Source: CAJXZP01 sp963974475
Lineage (GTDB): Bacteria > Bacteroidota > Bacteroidia > Flavobacteriales_G > Salibacteraceae
Assembly (NCBI GenBank): GCA_963974475.1
Contig: CAXBCR010000006.1
Coordinates: 62,001-126,000, forward strand
DNA: 64,000 nt
Direction: 5' to 3'
Below the pieces are notes generated by a model. It ran no database searches. It was not told the origin of the DNA and worked only from the letters and a program-made list of their open reading frames with translations. Shown piece after piece: positions 50,414-58,826 of the stretch. The position numbers and the translations under genes are program-made. The number at the start of each line of letters is the position of its first letter. Position 1 is the stretch's first letter.

Positions 50414-51118
50414 ATGATTTATTTTGCATTATTCATATTTATTGTAATTGCCGCTGGCGGGTTAGTTTTGGTGTATCAACCCAAAAACATGACCTTTAGC
50501 AAGTTGCTCCTATCCTTTAGTGGAGCGTATCTATTCGCGCTCATTTTCTTGCATTTGCTACCCGAGATTTATGAAGATTCTTCATGGGAAATTGGACTTT
50601 ATATACTTATCGGTTTCATTCTACAATTAGGGTTAGATTATTTTTCTAAAGGTATTGAACACGGACATGCCCATTACCATGGAAAAGATTTTCCATCAGC
50701 TATTTTTATTGGGCTTTGCCTACACTCCTTTTTTGAAGGAATGCCCATATTGAATTATACTAGTTCGGGTGAATTAGTGATGAACTATTCACTAATTACC
50801 GGAATTTTAATTCATAAAATTCCAATTGCAATTGTGCTAGCTGGATTATTAAAAAACCAGTACACAACAATGAAATCTTTGATTTTCATTACACTATTTG
50901 CCATAACACTACCTTTGGGTAGTCTAGCTAACATTACTATTTCACAAATGGTTACTGATTTGGCACATTACGAACACATTGTATTAGCAGTGGTTGTAGG
51001 AATTATGTTACACGTTTCTACTACCATTTTATATGAAAGTGACGAAGCCCATAAATTTAATTTACAAAAAGCTGCCAGCATTGTAATCGGTTTTTTGATT
51101 GCCTATTTAACTTCTTAA
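50414..51118 (+). CDS. ZIP-family metal transporter
   Basis: The 234-residue inner-membrane protein has about eight helices. Metal-handling residues are visible in HLLPEIYED, in the His-rich loop HGHAHYHG, in the conserved HSFFEGMPI and in HKIPIAIVLAGLL, the helix IV-V motifs of ZIP proteins that carry zinc or iron inward. The ATG at 50414 is preferred to an upstream TTG at 50393 that overlaps the methyltransferase gene. Metal specificity cannot be read. Confidence 0.88.
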   Translation: MIYFALFIFIVIAAGGLVLVYQPKNMTFSKLLLSFSGAYLFALIFLHLLPEIYEDSSWEIGLYILIGFILQLGLDYFSKGIEHGHAHYHGKDFPSAIFIGLCLHSFFEGMPILNYTSSGELVMNYSLITGILIHKIPIAIVLAGLLKNQYTTMKSLIFITLFAITLPLGSLANITISQMVTDLAHYEHIVLAVVVGIMLHVSTTILYESDEAHKFNLQKAASIVIGFLIAYLTS

Positions 51119-51277
51119 ATTACAAAACATCCTGTAATTGGATTCTAGTGTAAAACCAATAGTCTTGAAAAATTGAATTATTATCTAACTATATAAAAAT
51201 CGAATTCCATAAATAAATCTTATAGTTATTTAAGAAAACAAAAAACTCATATTTTTCTTCAAACTCCTTCATTACCC

Positions 51278-51285
51278 TACTTTTG
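51278..51285 (+). promoter_or_regulatory. -7 box of the peroxiredoxin gene
   Basis: TACTTTTG followed by CAGC, 40 bases upstream of the ATG at 51325. Confidence 0.55.
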
Positions 51286-51324
51286 CAGCTCAATTTTGAA
51301 TTAACAATAATTAAAACATAAAAA

Positions 51325-51954
51325 ATGGCAGTATTAGTTGGAAAACAAGCTCCAGATTTCTCAGCATCAGCTGTGGTAAACGGAACAGAAATCGTAAATG
51401 ATTTTACCTTATCTCAATTTAAAGGAAAACACGTAGTTTTATTCTTTTATCCTAAAGATTTTACATTCGTATGTCCTTCAGAATTACACGCTTTCCAAGC
51501 GTCAATGGATGAGTTCAAAGCACGTAACGTAGAAGTAATTGCAGTTTCTACCGATACAGAACAATCTCACTGGGGATGGTTACAAATGGACAAAAACAAA
51601 GGTGGAATTAAAGGAGTTACTTATCCTGTAGTAGCAGATACCAACAAAACTATCTCTTACAACTACGATGTGTTAGCTGGCGAATTTTATTACGATGATA
51701 ACGAAGCATTAGCTGCTGAAGGAGAATTAATTGCGTATAGAGGTCTATTCTTAATCGACAAAGATGGAATGGTCCGTCACCAATTGGTAAATGACTTACC
51801 ATTAGGACGTAACGTTGAAGAAGCTTTACGTATGGTTGATGCATTACAATTCTTTGAAGAAAACGGAGAAGTTTGTCCTGCTAACTGGTCAAAAGGAAAA
51901 TCAGGTATGACTGCAACTCATGACGGAGTAGCTGATTACTTAACAAAAAACTAA
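51325..51954 (+). CDS. Typical 2-Cys peroxiredoxin (AhpC/Tsa family)
   Basis: The 209-residue thiol peroxidase has the peroxidatic C50 in DFTFVCPSELHAF and the resolving C184 in NGEVCPANW, the typical 2-Cys pair. It reduces hydrogen and alkyl peroxides with electrons from thioredoxin or AhpF. The length and the STDTEQSHWGW segment fit AhpC/Prx1. It is monocistronic with a consensus -7 box and a strong terminator, as expected for a highly expressed gene; codon use looks optimised (e.g. many AAA, GAA and TTA). No ahpF adjoins. Confidence 0.95.
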   Translation: MAVLVGKQAPDFSASAVVNGTEIVNDFTLSQFKGKHVVLFFYPKDFTFVCPSELHAFQASMDEFKARNVEVIAVSTDTEQSHWGWLQMDKNKGGIKGVTYPVVADTNKTISYNYDVLAGEFYYDDNEALAAEGELIAYRGLFLIDKDGMVRHQLVNDLPLGRNVEEALRMVDALQFFEENGEVCPANWSKGKSGMTATHDGVADYLTKN

Positions 51955-51971
51955 GCGTATTTACGCATTGG

Positions 51972-52002
51972 AAAAGCCGAGGCATTTGTCTCGGCTTTTT
52001 TT
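51972..52002 (+). terminator. Rho-independent terminator of the peroxiredoxin gene
   Basis: Perfect 10-bp arms AAAAGCCGAG / CTCGGCTTTT and a run of seven T, 18 bases after the stop. Confidence 0.9.
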
Positions 52003-52055
52003 GTGGCAACTTTTTTAATTGTACGTTTGAGTGTAATTAATATCAGGTAAACTTC

Positions 52056-52598
52056 ATGCATACTTTCATTGCCTTATTACGAGGAATTAACGTCAGTGGT
52101 CAAAAGAAAATCAAAATGGCCGATTTCAGAGTATTGCTCGAAAGCATCGGTTTCAAAGACGTACAAACGTACATTCAAAGTGGTAACATTGTTTTTAAAA
52201 CCATCGAAACGAATGTGGCTAAATTGACAAAAGCAATTGAGAGTTGCATCCTCAAGGAATACCAATTTGAGGTACCCGTATTGATTATCACCCCGAAAGA
52301 ACTTCAATCGGCATTTGAAAACAACCATTTTTTAAAAGACCCTACCAAAGAACGCTCAAAAATTGGATTTACATTTTTGAGCCAAATTCCTACACAAGAA
52401 AATAGGGAGTTATTGAAAAGTTACTCGTTTACTGGCGAAGAAATGTTCATCAACGGAAAGGTTATTTATCTGTACTCAGAAATTGGATTTGGTCGTGCAA
52501 AATTCACCAATAATTTCGTTGAGAAAAAATTGAAATTATCGGCTTCTTCTCGAAATGTAAATACGGTGGTTAAACTCTTAGAAATGGCAAAGGGATAA
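52056..52598 (+). CDS. DUF1697 family protein
   Basis: The 180-residue product opens TFIALLRGINVSGQKKIKMADFR and continues with YIQSGNIVF, the invariant start of the DUF1697 family, and has a late KFTNNFVEKKL motif. The family is widespread and uncharacterised. Its stop overlaps the ATG of the SRAP gene (TAATG), so they are translated as a pair; the genome-integrity role of the partner is the only clue to function. Confidence 0.9.
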   Translation: MHTFIALLRGINVSGQKKIKMADFRVLLESIGFKDVQTYIQSGNIVFKTIETNVAKLTKAIESCILKEYQFEVPVLIITPKELQSAFENNHFLKDPTKERSKIGFTFLSQIPTQENRELLKSYSFTGEEMFINGKVIYLYSEIGFGRAKFTNNFVEKKLKLSASSRNVNTVVKLLEMAKG

Positions 52599-53233
52599 TG
52601 TGTTTTCATAGTCAACAACAAAAATCGCCACAAGAAATCGCAAAGCGGTTTCATTTGGAAATAGCTACTATTCCAGAAAATATTAACGGAATATATAACG
52701 GATTTGATTTCCCTAAAACGCCTGTTATTACAAACGCTCATTCCAACAAGGTTCAATTATTTAATTGGGGATTAATTCCTGAATGGTCACTAGATGAAGA
52801 TATTAGACGTTTTACCCTAAACGCAAAAATTGAAACGTTGGCTCAAAAACCTTCTTTCAAAAATGCAATTACCAATAGATGCCTCATCCTTTCCAGCGGT
52901 TTTTTTGAATGGCAATGGCGCGATTCTAAGGGCAAGAACAAGCGTAAATATTTAATTACGCGTCCCAGTGAACCGCTTTTTTCGTTTGCTGGAATTTGGT
53001 CAGAATGGACTAATCCAAAAAATGGAGAATTAATAAAAACCTACAGCATCATTACCACAGAGGCCAATGAACTGATGAGTGAAATTCATAATTCCAAAAA
53101 AAGAATGCCCGTTATTGTGCCCAAAGAAAGTGAATACGATTGGCTTAACGCCATTCCTATACCTGAGGCAGCAAGTACCTTTAAAAATGAATTGAAAGCG
53201 GAAGATGTAAGCGGTGAACTACGCCTATTCTAA
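52598..53233 (+). CDS. SRAP-family DNA-protein crosslinking protein (YedK/HMCES)
   Basis: SRAP proteins shield abasic sites in single-stranded DNA by a covalent bond to their Cys2. Here MCFHS supplies C2 after Met removal. The other conserved residues appear in FTLNAKIETLA (Asn), ILSSGFFEWQW (Glu) and EIHNSKKRMPVIV (His). The 211-residue length is typical. Co-translated with the DUF1697 gene and convergent with the acetyltransferase gene after a 7-base gap. It may belong to DNA damage tolerance, like uvrA in this window. Confidence 0.93.
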   Translation: MCFHSQQQKSPQEIAKRFHLEIATIPENINGIYNGFDFPKTPVITNAHSNKVQLFNWGLIPEWSLDEDIRRFTLNAKIETLAQKPSFKNAITNRCLILSSGFFEWQWRDSKGKNKRKYLITRPSEPLFSFAGIWSEWTNPKNGELIKTYSIITTEANELMSEIHNSKKRMPVIVPKESEYDWLNAIPIPEAASTFKNELKAEDVSGELRLF

Positions 53234-53240
53234 TACCCCC

Positions 53241-53681
53241 TTATTTTCTTAGCATTTCAATATGCGGAATACCATCTTCCAAGTATTTCTTTCCTGTAAA
53301 CTCAAATCCTAAATCCGAATAAAACTTTTGTAAATGGGATTGAGCAGAAATACGAATAGGTTGTTTTCCTAATTTTTCTTCAATAAACACAATCGCCTGA
53401 TTCATTAAATCCTCTCCTAATCTAATTCCGCGATATTTTGGAGAAACCACTACCCTTCCGATAGAAATTTCTGGGTAAGAAATTCCATGGTTAACCACTC
53501 TTGCGTAAGCCGCCAAAATTCCTGAATCGTAGCCCAAAACATGATACGAAACAAAATCTTTATCATCCACGTCTTGATACACGCAATCTTGCTCCACCAC
53601 AAACACTTCCGCTCTTAATTGAAGGATTTGATACATGGTTTTACCCGGAATTTCATCAAACGTTTTTGTAACCCACTGCAT
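53241..53681 (-). CDS. GNAT N-acetyltransferase, ElaA family
   Basis: The 146-residue protein starts MQWVTKTFDEI and reads LRAEVFVVEQDCVYQDVDDKD, the ElaA signature, followed by the acetyl-CoA loop SPKYRGIRLGEDLM and LGFEFTGKKYLEDGIPH. It should acetylate a small amine or protein N-terminus; the acceptor is unknown. The start at 53681 is chosen, since the 18 codons before it, which overlap the DEAD-box promoter, are not family-like. Confidence 0.88.
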   Translation of the reverse strand: MQWVTKTFDEIPGKTMYQILQLRAEVFVVEQDCVYQDVDDKDFVSYHVLGYDSGILAAYARVVNHGISYPEISIGRVVVSPKYRGIRLGEDLMNQAIVFIEEKLGKQPIRISAQSHLQKFYSDLGFEFTGKKYLEDGIPHIEMLRK

Positions 53682-53742
53682 AGTTGAAAAATAATAATTC
53701 AAATGTAGAATTATGTTTAGCCCAAAGCAAACCATAGCGACT

Positions 53743-53750
53743 TATCTTTG
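53743..53750 (+). promoter_or_regulatory. -7 box directly before the DEAD-box gene start
   Basis: TATCTTTG followed by CACC and the ATG at 53755, so the transcript would have almost no leader. Confidence 0.55.
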
Positions 53751-53754
53751 CACC

Positions 53755-55038
53755 ATGAAGTTTGAAGATTACCATATTTCGGGAAAACTAAAAGAACAAA
53801 TTGCGAAGCAAGGTTTTAGACGTCCTACCGATATTCAGTATAAAGCCATCTCCCCTATTTTGCGTGGAGAAGATGTATTGGCCATTGCCCAAACAGGCAC
53901 TGGAAAAACCGCTGCATTTGTTATTCCTATTCTTGATATTTTACAAAAAAATAAAAACGAGCGTAGAACCGATGGCATAAAATGCGTGGTGATGGCTCCA
54001 ACTCGTGAACTTGTCATTCAAATCACGGAAGTATTCGACACGTTAAGCAAAAAGCAAAACATCAAAACTTTAGCTATTTACGGAGGAGTTGAACAAGACC
54101 CTCAAATTGAAAAATTAACAAAAGGCGTAGATATAGTTGTGGCCACTCCAGGTCGCATGTTTGATTTAATAAATCAATTACACCTTAAATTAAATAGAGT
54201 AAACCACCTGATTTTGGATGAGGCCGATCACATGCTTGATTTAGGCTTTTACAAAGACATTGAAGACGTGAAACGGTATTTACCCCGGAAACATCAAACG
54301 TTATTCTTTTCGGCCACCATTAATCCACGTATCAAAAAACTTGCTCATTCATTAGTTAATAATCCTATTCGTATTCAAATTTCTCCGAAAGACCCGGTGT
54401 CGAAAAATGTAGAACATTCGGTGGTTTTTATTGAAATGGAAGACAAACGATTTTTCTTAGAGCGCTTTATAAACGATGAACCCGATTCAAAAATTTTGGT
54501 TTTTGTGCGTACCAAGGTAAGAGCAGAACGCGTGCGAAATGCCATGGATAGGGTTAATATAAAATCCGAAACCATTCATGGAGACATTGTTCAACAACAC
54601 CGTGAAAAAGTACTCGATAACTTTAGAGCTGGAAAAAACAAAATTCTTATTGCAACAGATGTAACTGCGCGCGGAATTGATATTCCTGATGTGGATTTTG
54701 TAATCAACTATGATTTACCGGATGAAAATCCCGAAACGTATGTTCACCGAATAGGTAGAACCGGCCGTGGTAAAAAGAAAGGAATAGCTGTTTCTTTTTG
54801 TTCTGAATCAGAAAAAGAAATGTTAGGACGAATTGAGGAATTCATTACCAAATCGGTAAAGGTTCTTGATATTGATAACAATGATTACCACGATATTCTG
54901 TTTGCTACAACCGAAAAATCAGATTCTTTAGAGAGCATGATGAAGGAAATCGAAGAAGTTGAAGAATTAAGAAAGAAGAAATCAGGAAAAAAGAAAAATA
55001 AAGACAAGAAAAAGAAGGATAAGAAAAAGAAAAAATAG
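53755..55038 (+). CDS. DEAD-box RNA helicase with Lys-rich tail
   Basis: The 427-residue protein has the helicase motifs in order: Q motif (PTDIQYKAI), AQTGTGKT, PTRELV, GGV, TPGR, DEAD (LILDEADHM), SAT, and RGID with HRIGRTGR. It ends in a tail made of Lys runs (KKKSGKKKNKDKKKKDKKKKK), probably an RNA-binding extension. Likely unwinds RNA duplexes during ribosome assembly or cold growth. The ATG at 53755 fits the family start and lies 5 bases after a -7 box; the frame opens at 53713. Confidence 0.93.
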   Translation: MKFEDYHISGKLKEQIAKQGFRRPTDIQYKAISPILRGEDVLAIAQTGTGKTAAFVIPILDILQKNKNERRTDGIKCVVMAPTRELVIQITEVFDTLSKKQNIKTLAIYGGVEQDPQIEKLTKGVDIVVATPGRMFDLINQLHLKLNRVNHLILDEADHMLDLGFYKDIEDVKRYLPRKHQTLFFSATINPRIKKLAHSLVNNPIRIQISPKDPVSKNVEHSVVFIEMEDKRFFLERFINDEPDSKILVFVRTKVRAERVRNAMDRVNIKSETIHGDIVQQHREKVLDNFRAGKNKILIATDVTARGIDIPDVDFVINYDLPDENPETYVHRIGRTGRGKKKGIAVSFCSESEKEMLGRIEEFITKSVKVLDIDNNDYHDILFATTEKSDSLESMMKEIEEVEELRKKKSGKKKNKDKKKKDKKKKK

Positions 55039-55125
55039 GCCCATTTTCTATTTCTAAAAACACTGACTAACCTGCGTGCAAATCCCTTTCAACCCAGACA
55101 TATAGTCCGATACAAGCGATTTGCA

Positions 55126-55186
55126 CTGTCAAACTTTCCGAAGTTGTATTCATTTATCAAATGGGACTGTAATTTGACAGTTCCCT
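55126..55186 (+). promoter_or_regulatory. Inverted repeats upstream of clpB
   Basis: ACTGTCAAA (55125-55133 region) is repeated inverted as TTTGACAGT (55173-55181 region), and GGGACTGT ... ACAGTTCCC flank the second copy. The known heat-shock CIRCE element is not present. Regulatory role is inferred from position 25-85 bases before clpB. Confidence 0.35.
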
Positions 55187-55210
55187 TTTGAACCTTTAAA
55201 AATAAATACA

Positions 55211-57847
55211 ATGAACTTAGATAAATTCACAATAAAATCACAAGAGTCCATTCAAAAAGCGCAACAAGTTACGCAAGGAAATGGGCAACAAGCCATTGAT
55301 ACCGGACAGTTAATGAAAGGTATTTTAATGGTAGATGAAAACGTAACTCCATTTTTATTAAAAAAATTGGGTGTTAACATCAATTCATTCACGCTAGCTT
55401 TAGACCGTATTATTGATACCTATCCTAAAGTAAGCGGAGGCAACATTTATTTATCCAATAACGCATCGCAAGCGTTAACAAATGCAGAGAATATTGCGCA
55501 AAAAAATGGCGATGATTTCACTAGCATTGAACATATCATTTTAGGCTTACTAAAAGGAAATGACGATGTAGCGCGTATGATGAAGGATAGTGGTTTGAAT
55601 CAAAAAGATTTGCAAACCGCCATTACCGAGTTACGCAAAGGAGAAAAAGTAACCAGCGCGAGCGCAGAAGACAACTACCAAAGTTTAGCGAAATTCGCCA
55701 TCAACTTAAATCAAAAAGCGAAAGATGGAAAGTTGGACCCTGTAATTGGACGAGATGAAGAAATTAGACGTGTACTCCAAATTCTATCACGAAGAACGAA
55801 AAATAATCCCATCCTAATTGGTGAGCCAGGAGTAGGTAAAACTGCTATAGCCGAAGGGTTGGCGCATCGTATTATTAACGGAGATGTTCCCGATAATCTA
55901 AAAAGTAAAATTATTTACTCATTAGATATGGGTTCCTTGGTAGCTGGAGCAAAATTTAAAGGCGAATTTGAAGAACGATTAAAAGCCGTAGTCAAAGAAG
56001 TTACCTCTGCCGATGGGGAAATCGTTTTATTCATTGACGAAATTCACACGCTTGTTGGTGCGGGAAAAGGCGAAGGCGCCATGGATGCCGCAAATATTTT
56101 GAAACCAGCGTTGGCACGTGGCGAATTGAAAGCCATTGGTGCAACTACACTTGCAGAGTATCAAAAATATTTTGAAAAAGACAAGGCTTTAGAAAGACGT
56201 TTTCAAAAGGTAAATATCAATGAACCTAGTGATGAGGACGCAGTTTCGATTCTACGTGGTATCAAAGAAAAATATGAAGCACACCATAAAGTTCGGATTA
56301 AAGATGAAGCTATTATTGCGGCAGTAGAACTTTCTCAGCGTTATATTACCGATCGTTTCCTGCCAGATAAAGCCATTGATTTAATTGATGAAGCTTCTGC
56401 AAAAATGCGAATGGAAATGAACTCCATGCCGGTTGAACTAGACGAAATAGAACGTAAAATTCGACAGTTTGAAATTGAACGGGAAGCCATAAAAAGAGAA
56501 AAAGATAAAAAAAGGCTGGATAGTTTGAATAAGGAAATCGCAGATTTGAGCGATAAACGAAACGGACTAAAAGCACAATGGGAAGGTGAACGTGAGGTTG
56601 TAAAAGGAATCCAGGATACCAAAGAGCAAATCGAGTCATTCAAAATGGATGCAGAACGTGCCGAAAGAGAAGGAAACTTTGCTCTTGTTGCAGAAATACG
56701 TTACGGTAAATTAGTCGAGGCTCAAAGCCAACTGAAAGCATTTGGTGCCAAATTGCAAGAAATGAAAGACAGTGGCTCTGTTCTTATTAAAGAAGAAGTT
56801 GATGCAGAAGATATAGCGGAAGTAGTCGCAAAATGGAGCGGGATACCTGTGAGCAAAATGCTAAAAAGCGAGCGTGAAAAATTATTGACTTTAGAAGCTG
56901 AGTTACACCAACGAGTGGTGGGTCAAGAAGAAGCAATACAAGCGGTAAGCGATGCGGTTCGTAGATCTAGAGCAGGTTTACAAGACCAAAATCGTCCTAT
57001 AGGATCATTCCTGTTTTTGGGAACAACGGGAGTTGGTAAAACTGAGTTGGCCAAAGCTTTGGCAGAATTTCTATTTGATAATGAAAATGCCATGACCAGA
57101 ATTGATATGAGCGAATATCAAGAACGTCATGCTGTTTCAAGATTGGTAGGAGCGCCTCCGGGATATGTTGGCTACGATGAAGGTGGCCAATTAACTGAGG
57201 CCGTAAGACGTAAACCATACTCGGTTATACTATTGGATGAAATTGAAAAAGCGCATCCCGATGTGTTTAACATTTTACTACAAGTATTGGATGATGGTCG
57301 ATTAACGGATAATAAGGGTCGAGTGGCAAACTTCAAGAACACCATAATAATTATGACCTCCAATATTGGCTCCGAAGTGATTCGCGATAGTTTTGAGAAA
57401 ATTAACGCATCTAACAAAGAGCAAAAAATTGAGGATACAAGGGTGAAACTAATGGAGTTGTTAAAACGAAGCTTGAAACCAGAATTCTTGAATCGTATTG
57501 ATGAAACCATCATGTTCCTGCCATTGAGCGAAAATGATATCCAAGAGATTGTTCGTTTACAATTCAATGGAGTTCAAAAAATGTTGGCTAAGCAAGACAT
57601 TCATGTTACTGCTACCGATGAAGCAATTGCACTACTCGCTAAAGAAGGTTACGACCCACAATTTGGGGCTCGACCAGTAAAACGGGTAATACAACGGGAA
57701 CTACTAAATGAATTATCAAAAGAAATCCTTTCTGGTAGCGTGCATCCCGGTAGTATTATACAAATTGATGCCAACGCAACTGGATTTATTTTCAGTAATG
57801 AAGGAGAAATTCTTCCAGACATGGATCCAGCGCATTATGAAGGGTAA
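55211..57847 (+). CDS. clpB: ATP-dependent chaperone ClpB
   Basis: ClpB is a hexameric AAA+ disaggregase that works with DnaK. The 878-residue protein has the N-terminal domain (1-150), AAA-1 with Walker A GEPGVGKTAIAEG and Walker B VLFIDEIHTLVGAG, the coiled-coil M domain (about 400-530, rich in Glu/Lys), AAA-2 with GTTGVGKTELAKAL and the C-terminal domain. The M domain separates it from ClpA and ClpC. Monocistronic; inverted repeats upstream may take part in heat-shock control. Confidence 0.97.
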   Translation: MNLDKFTIKSQESIQKAQQVTQGNGQQAIDTGQLMKGILMVDENVTPFLLKKLGVNINSFTLALDRIIDTYPKVSGGNIYLSNNASQALTNAENIAQKNGDDFTSIEHIILGLLKGNDDVARMMKDSGLNQKDLQTAITELRKGEKVTSASAEDNYQSLAKFAINLNQKAKDGKLDPVIGRDEEIRRVLQILSRRTKNNPILIGEPGVGKTAIAEGLAHRIINGDVPDNLKSKIIYSLDMGSLVAGAKFKGEFEERLKAVVKEVTSADGEIVLFIDEIHTLVGAGKGEGAMDAANILKPALARGELKAIGATTLAEYQKYFEKDKALERRFQKVNINEPSDEDAVSILRGIKEKYEAHHKVRIKDEAIIAAVELSQRYITDRFLPDKAIDLIDEASAKMRMEMNSMPVELDEIERKIRQFEIEREAIKREKDKKRLDSLNKEIADLSDKRNGLKAQWEGEREVVKGIQDTKEQIESFKMDAERAEREGNFALVAEIRYGKLVEAQSQLKAFGAKLQEMKDSGSVLIKEEVDAEDIAEVVAKWSGIPVSKMLKSEREKLLTLEAELHQRVVGQEEAIQAVSDAVRRSRAGLQDQNRPIGSFLFLGTTGVGKTELAKALAEFLFDNENAMTRIDMSEYQERHAVSRLVGAPPGYVGYDEGGQLTEAVRRKPYSVILLDEIEKAHPDVFNILLQVLDDGRLTDNKGRVANFKNTIIIMTSNIGSEVIRDSFEKINASNKEQKIEDTRVKLMELLKRSLKPEFLNRIDETIMFLPLSENDIQEIVRLQFNGVQKMLAKQDIHVTATDEAIALLAKEGYDPQFGARPVKRVIQRELLNELSKEILSGSVHPGSIIQIDANATGFIFSNEGEILPDMDPAHYEG

Positions 57848-57882
57848 TTCCCCGTCCTGATCTTTAGAAAATTACATTTATT

Positions 57883-57917
57883 AAAAGTCCTTTCACTTTA
57901 GAAGTGGAAGGACTTTT
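57883..57917 (+). terminator. Rho-independent terminator of clpB
   Basis: 15-bp arms with one mismatch, AAAAGTCCTTTCACT / AGTGGAAGGACTTTT, 36 bases after the clpB stop. Confidence 0.8.
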
Positions 57918-58027
57918 GTGTTTTCATTTACCGTTAAACCTTCCAATAATTCCCTTTACATAAAGGCTGTGTTAAATATTTTTAAAGATGCAATTACCAC
58001 CGTAACTTTACGTTAGTTTTACCATTC

Positions 58028-58699
58028 ATGAAACGCATTTCAATTATAATTCTATTATCACTTACTTCCATGGTTTATGGGCAAAGGGGTGATTTGGATG
58101 ATTTGCAAGAATTTACCACACCTTTCACCAATGAAGACCTTAATACCCCCATAACTTCGAGTTCCCTAATAGATAGTAGTTTACAAATATCGGAAGGTGT
58201 TTTTATTTTGGTTCAACTAACTAACGAGAAGAAGTTTTGGAACAATGGACAATTAAAATTTAACCGTTACTACCAAGGAAATAAACCTTTCGGAACTTGG
58301 AAATATTTCACAAAAAACGGGAATTTAAAATATACACTTGTCAACTTCAAAAACGACTTTATCGTAAAATTACATTTTGATAACAACAACATACGAAGCA
58401 TTAGAAAATACCCTATTCATTTAAAAGCGAACGTAACAGGATGTGCCGAAGAGAACTATTATCCAGACGGAAGTATGCAGGCATACGGTAAAAAAGAGCC
58501 CGCAAAAAAATTCAACCATTGGGAATTACTAGAATCCGGAAAATGGCACTACTTCCACCCAAATGGAACGAAGGAATCTGAAGGTAAATACAAGAATGGA
58601 GTTAAAGAAGGTAAATGGCTTTTTTACAATAAATTAGGCGACAAAATTAGAATAGCCACATTCAAAAATGGCGTTCTAGTCACCCAAAAGGAATACTAA
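58028..58699 (+). CDS. Exported MORN-variant repeat protein (YwqK-like)
   Basis: The 223-residue product has a signal peptide (ending MVYGQ) and repeats of the MORN-2/YwqK type: FWNNGQLKFNRYYQGNKPFGTWKYF, then YFHPNGTKESEGKYKNGVKEGKWLFY split by hairpins. Proteins like this are labelled YwqK antitoxins from a Bacillus immunity protein, but no toxin gene adjoins and the signal peptide points to the envelope, so a toxin-antitoxin role is not supported. Function unknown. Confidence 0.8.
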   Translation: MKRISIIILLSLTSMVYGQRGDLDDLQEFTTPFTNEDLNTPITSSSLIDSSLQISEGVFILVQLTNEKKFWNNGQLKFNRYYQGNKPFGTWKYFTKNGNLKYTLVNFKNDFIVKLHFDNNNIRSIRKYPIHLKANVTGCAEENYYPDGSMQAYGKKEPAKKFNHWELLESGKWHYFHPNGTKESEGKYKNGVKEGKWLFYNKLGDKIRIATFKNGVLVTQKEY

Positions 58700-58753
58700 C
58701 AAACTCCATTTGAAACTATTTATAGCTAACTCTAAATAACTCAGGCAAAACAC

Positions 58754-58761
58754 TATTTTTG
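58754..58761 (+). promoter_or_regulatory. -7 box of the RhlE-like helicase gene
   Basis: TATTTTTG, 65 bases upstream of the TTG start at 58827, which would leave a leader of about 60 bases. Confidence 0.4.
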
Positions 58762-58826
58762 AAAACTTACAATTAACAGGGTGCAAAGGTGAAAAATGAG
58801 GCTTTTGGACCACAAAAAACACGATT

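Noticed and set aside
58028..58699. YwqK-type antitoxin of a toxin-antitoxin pair
   Set aside because: Only the repeat type matches; no toxin gene adjoins and the protein has a signal peptide.
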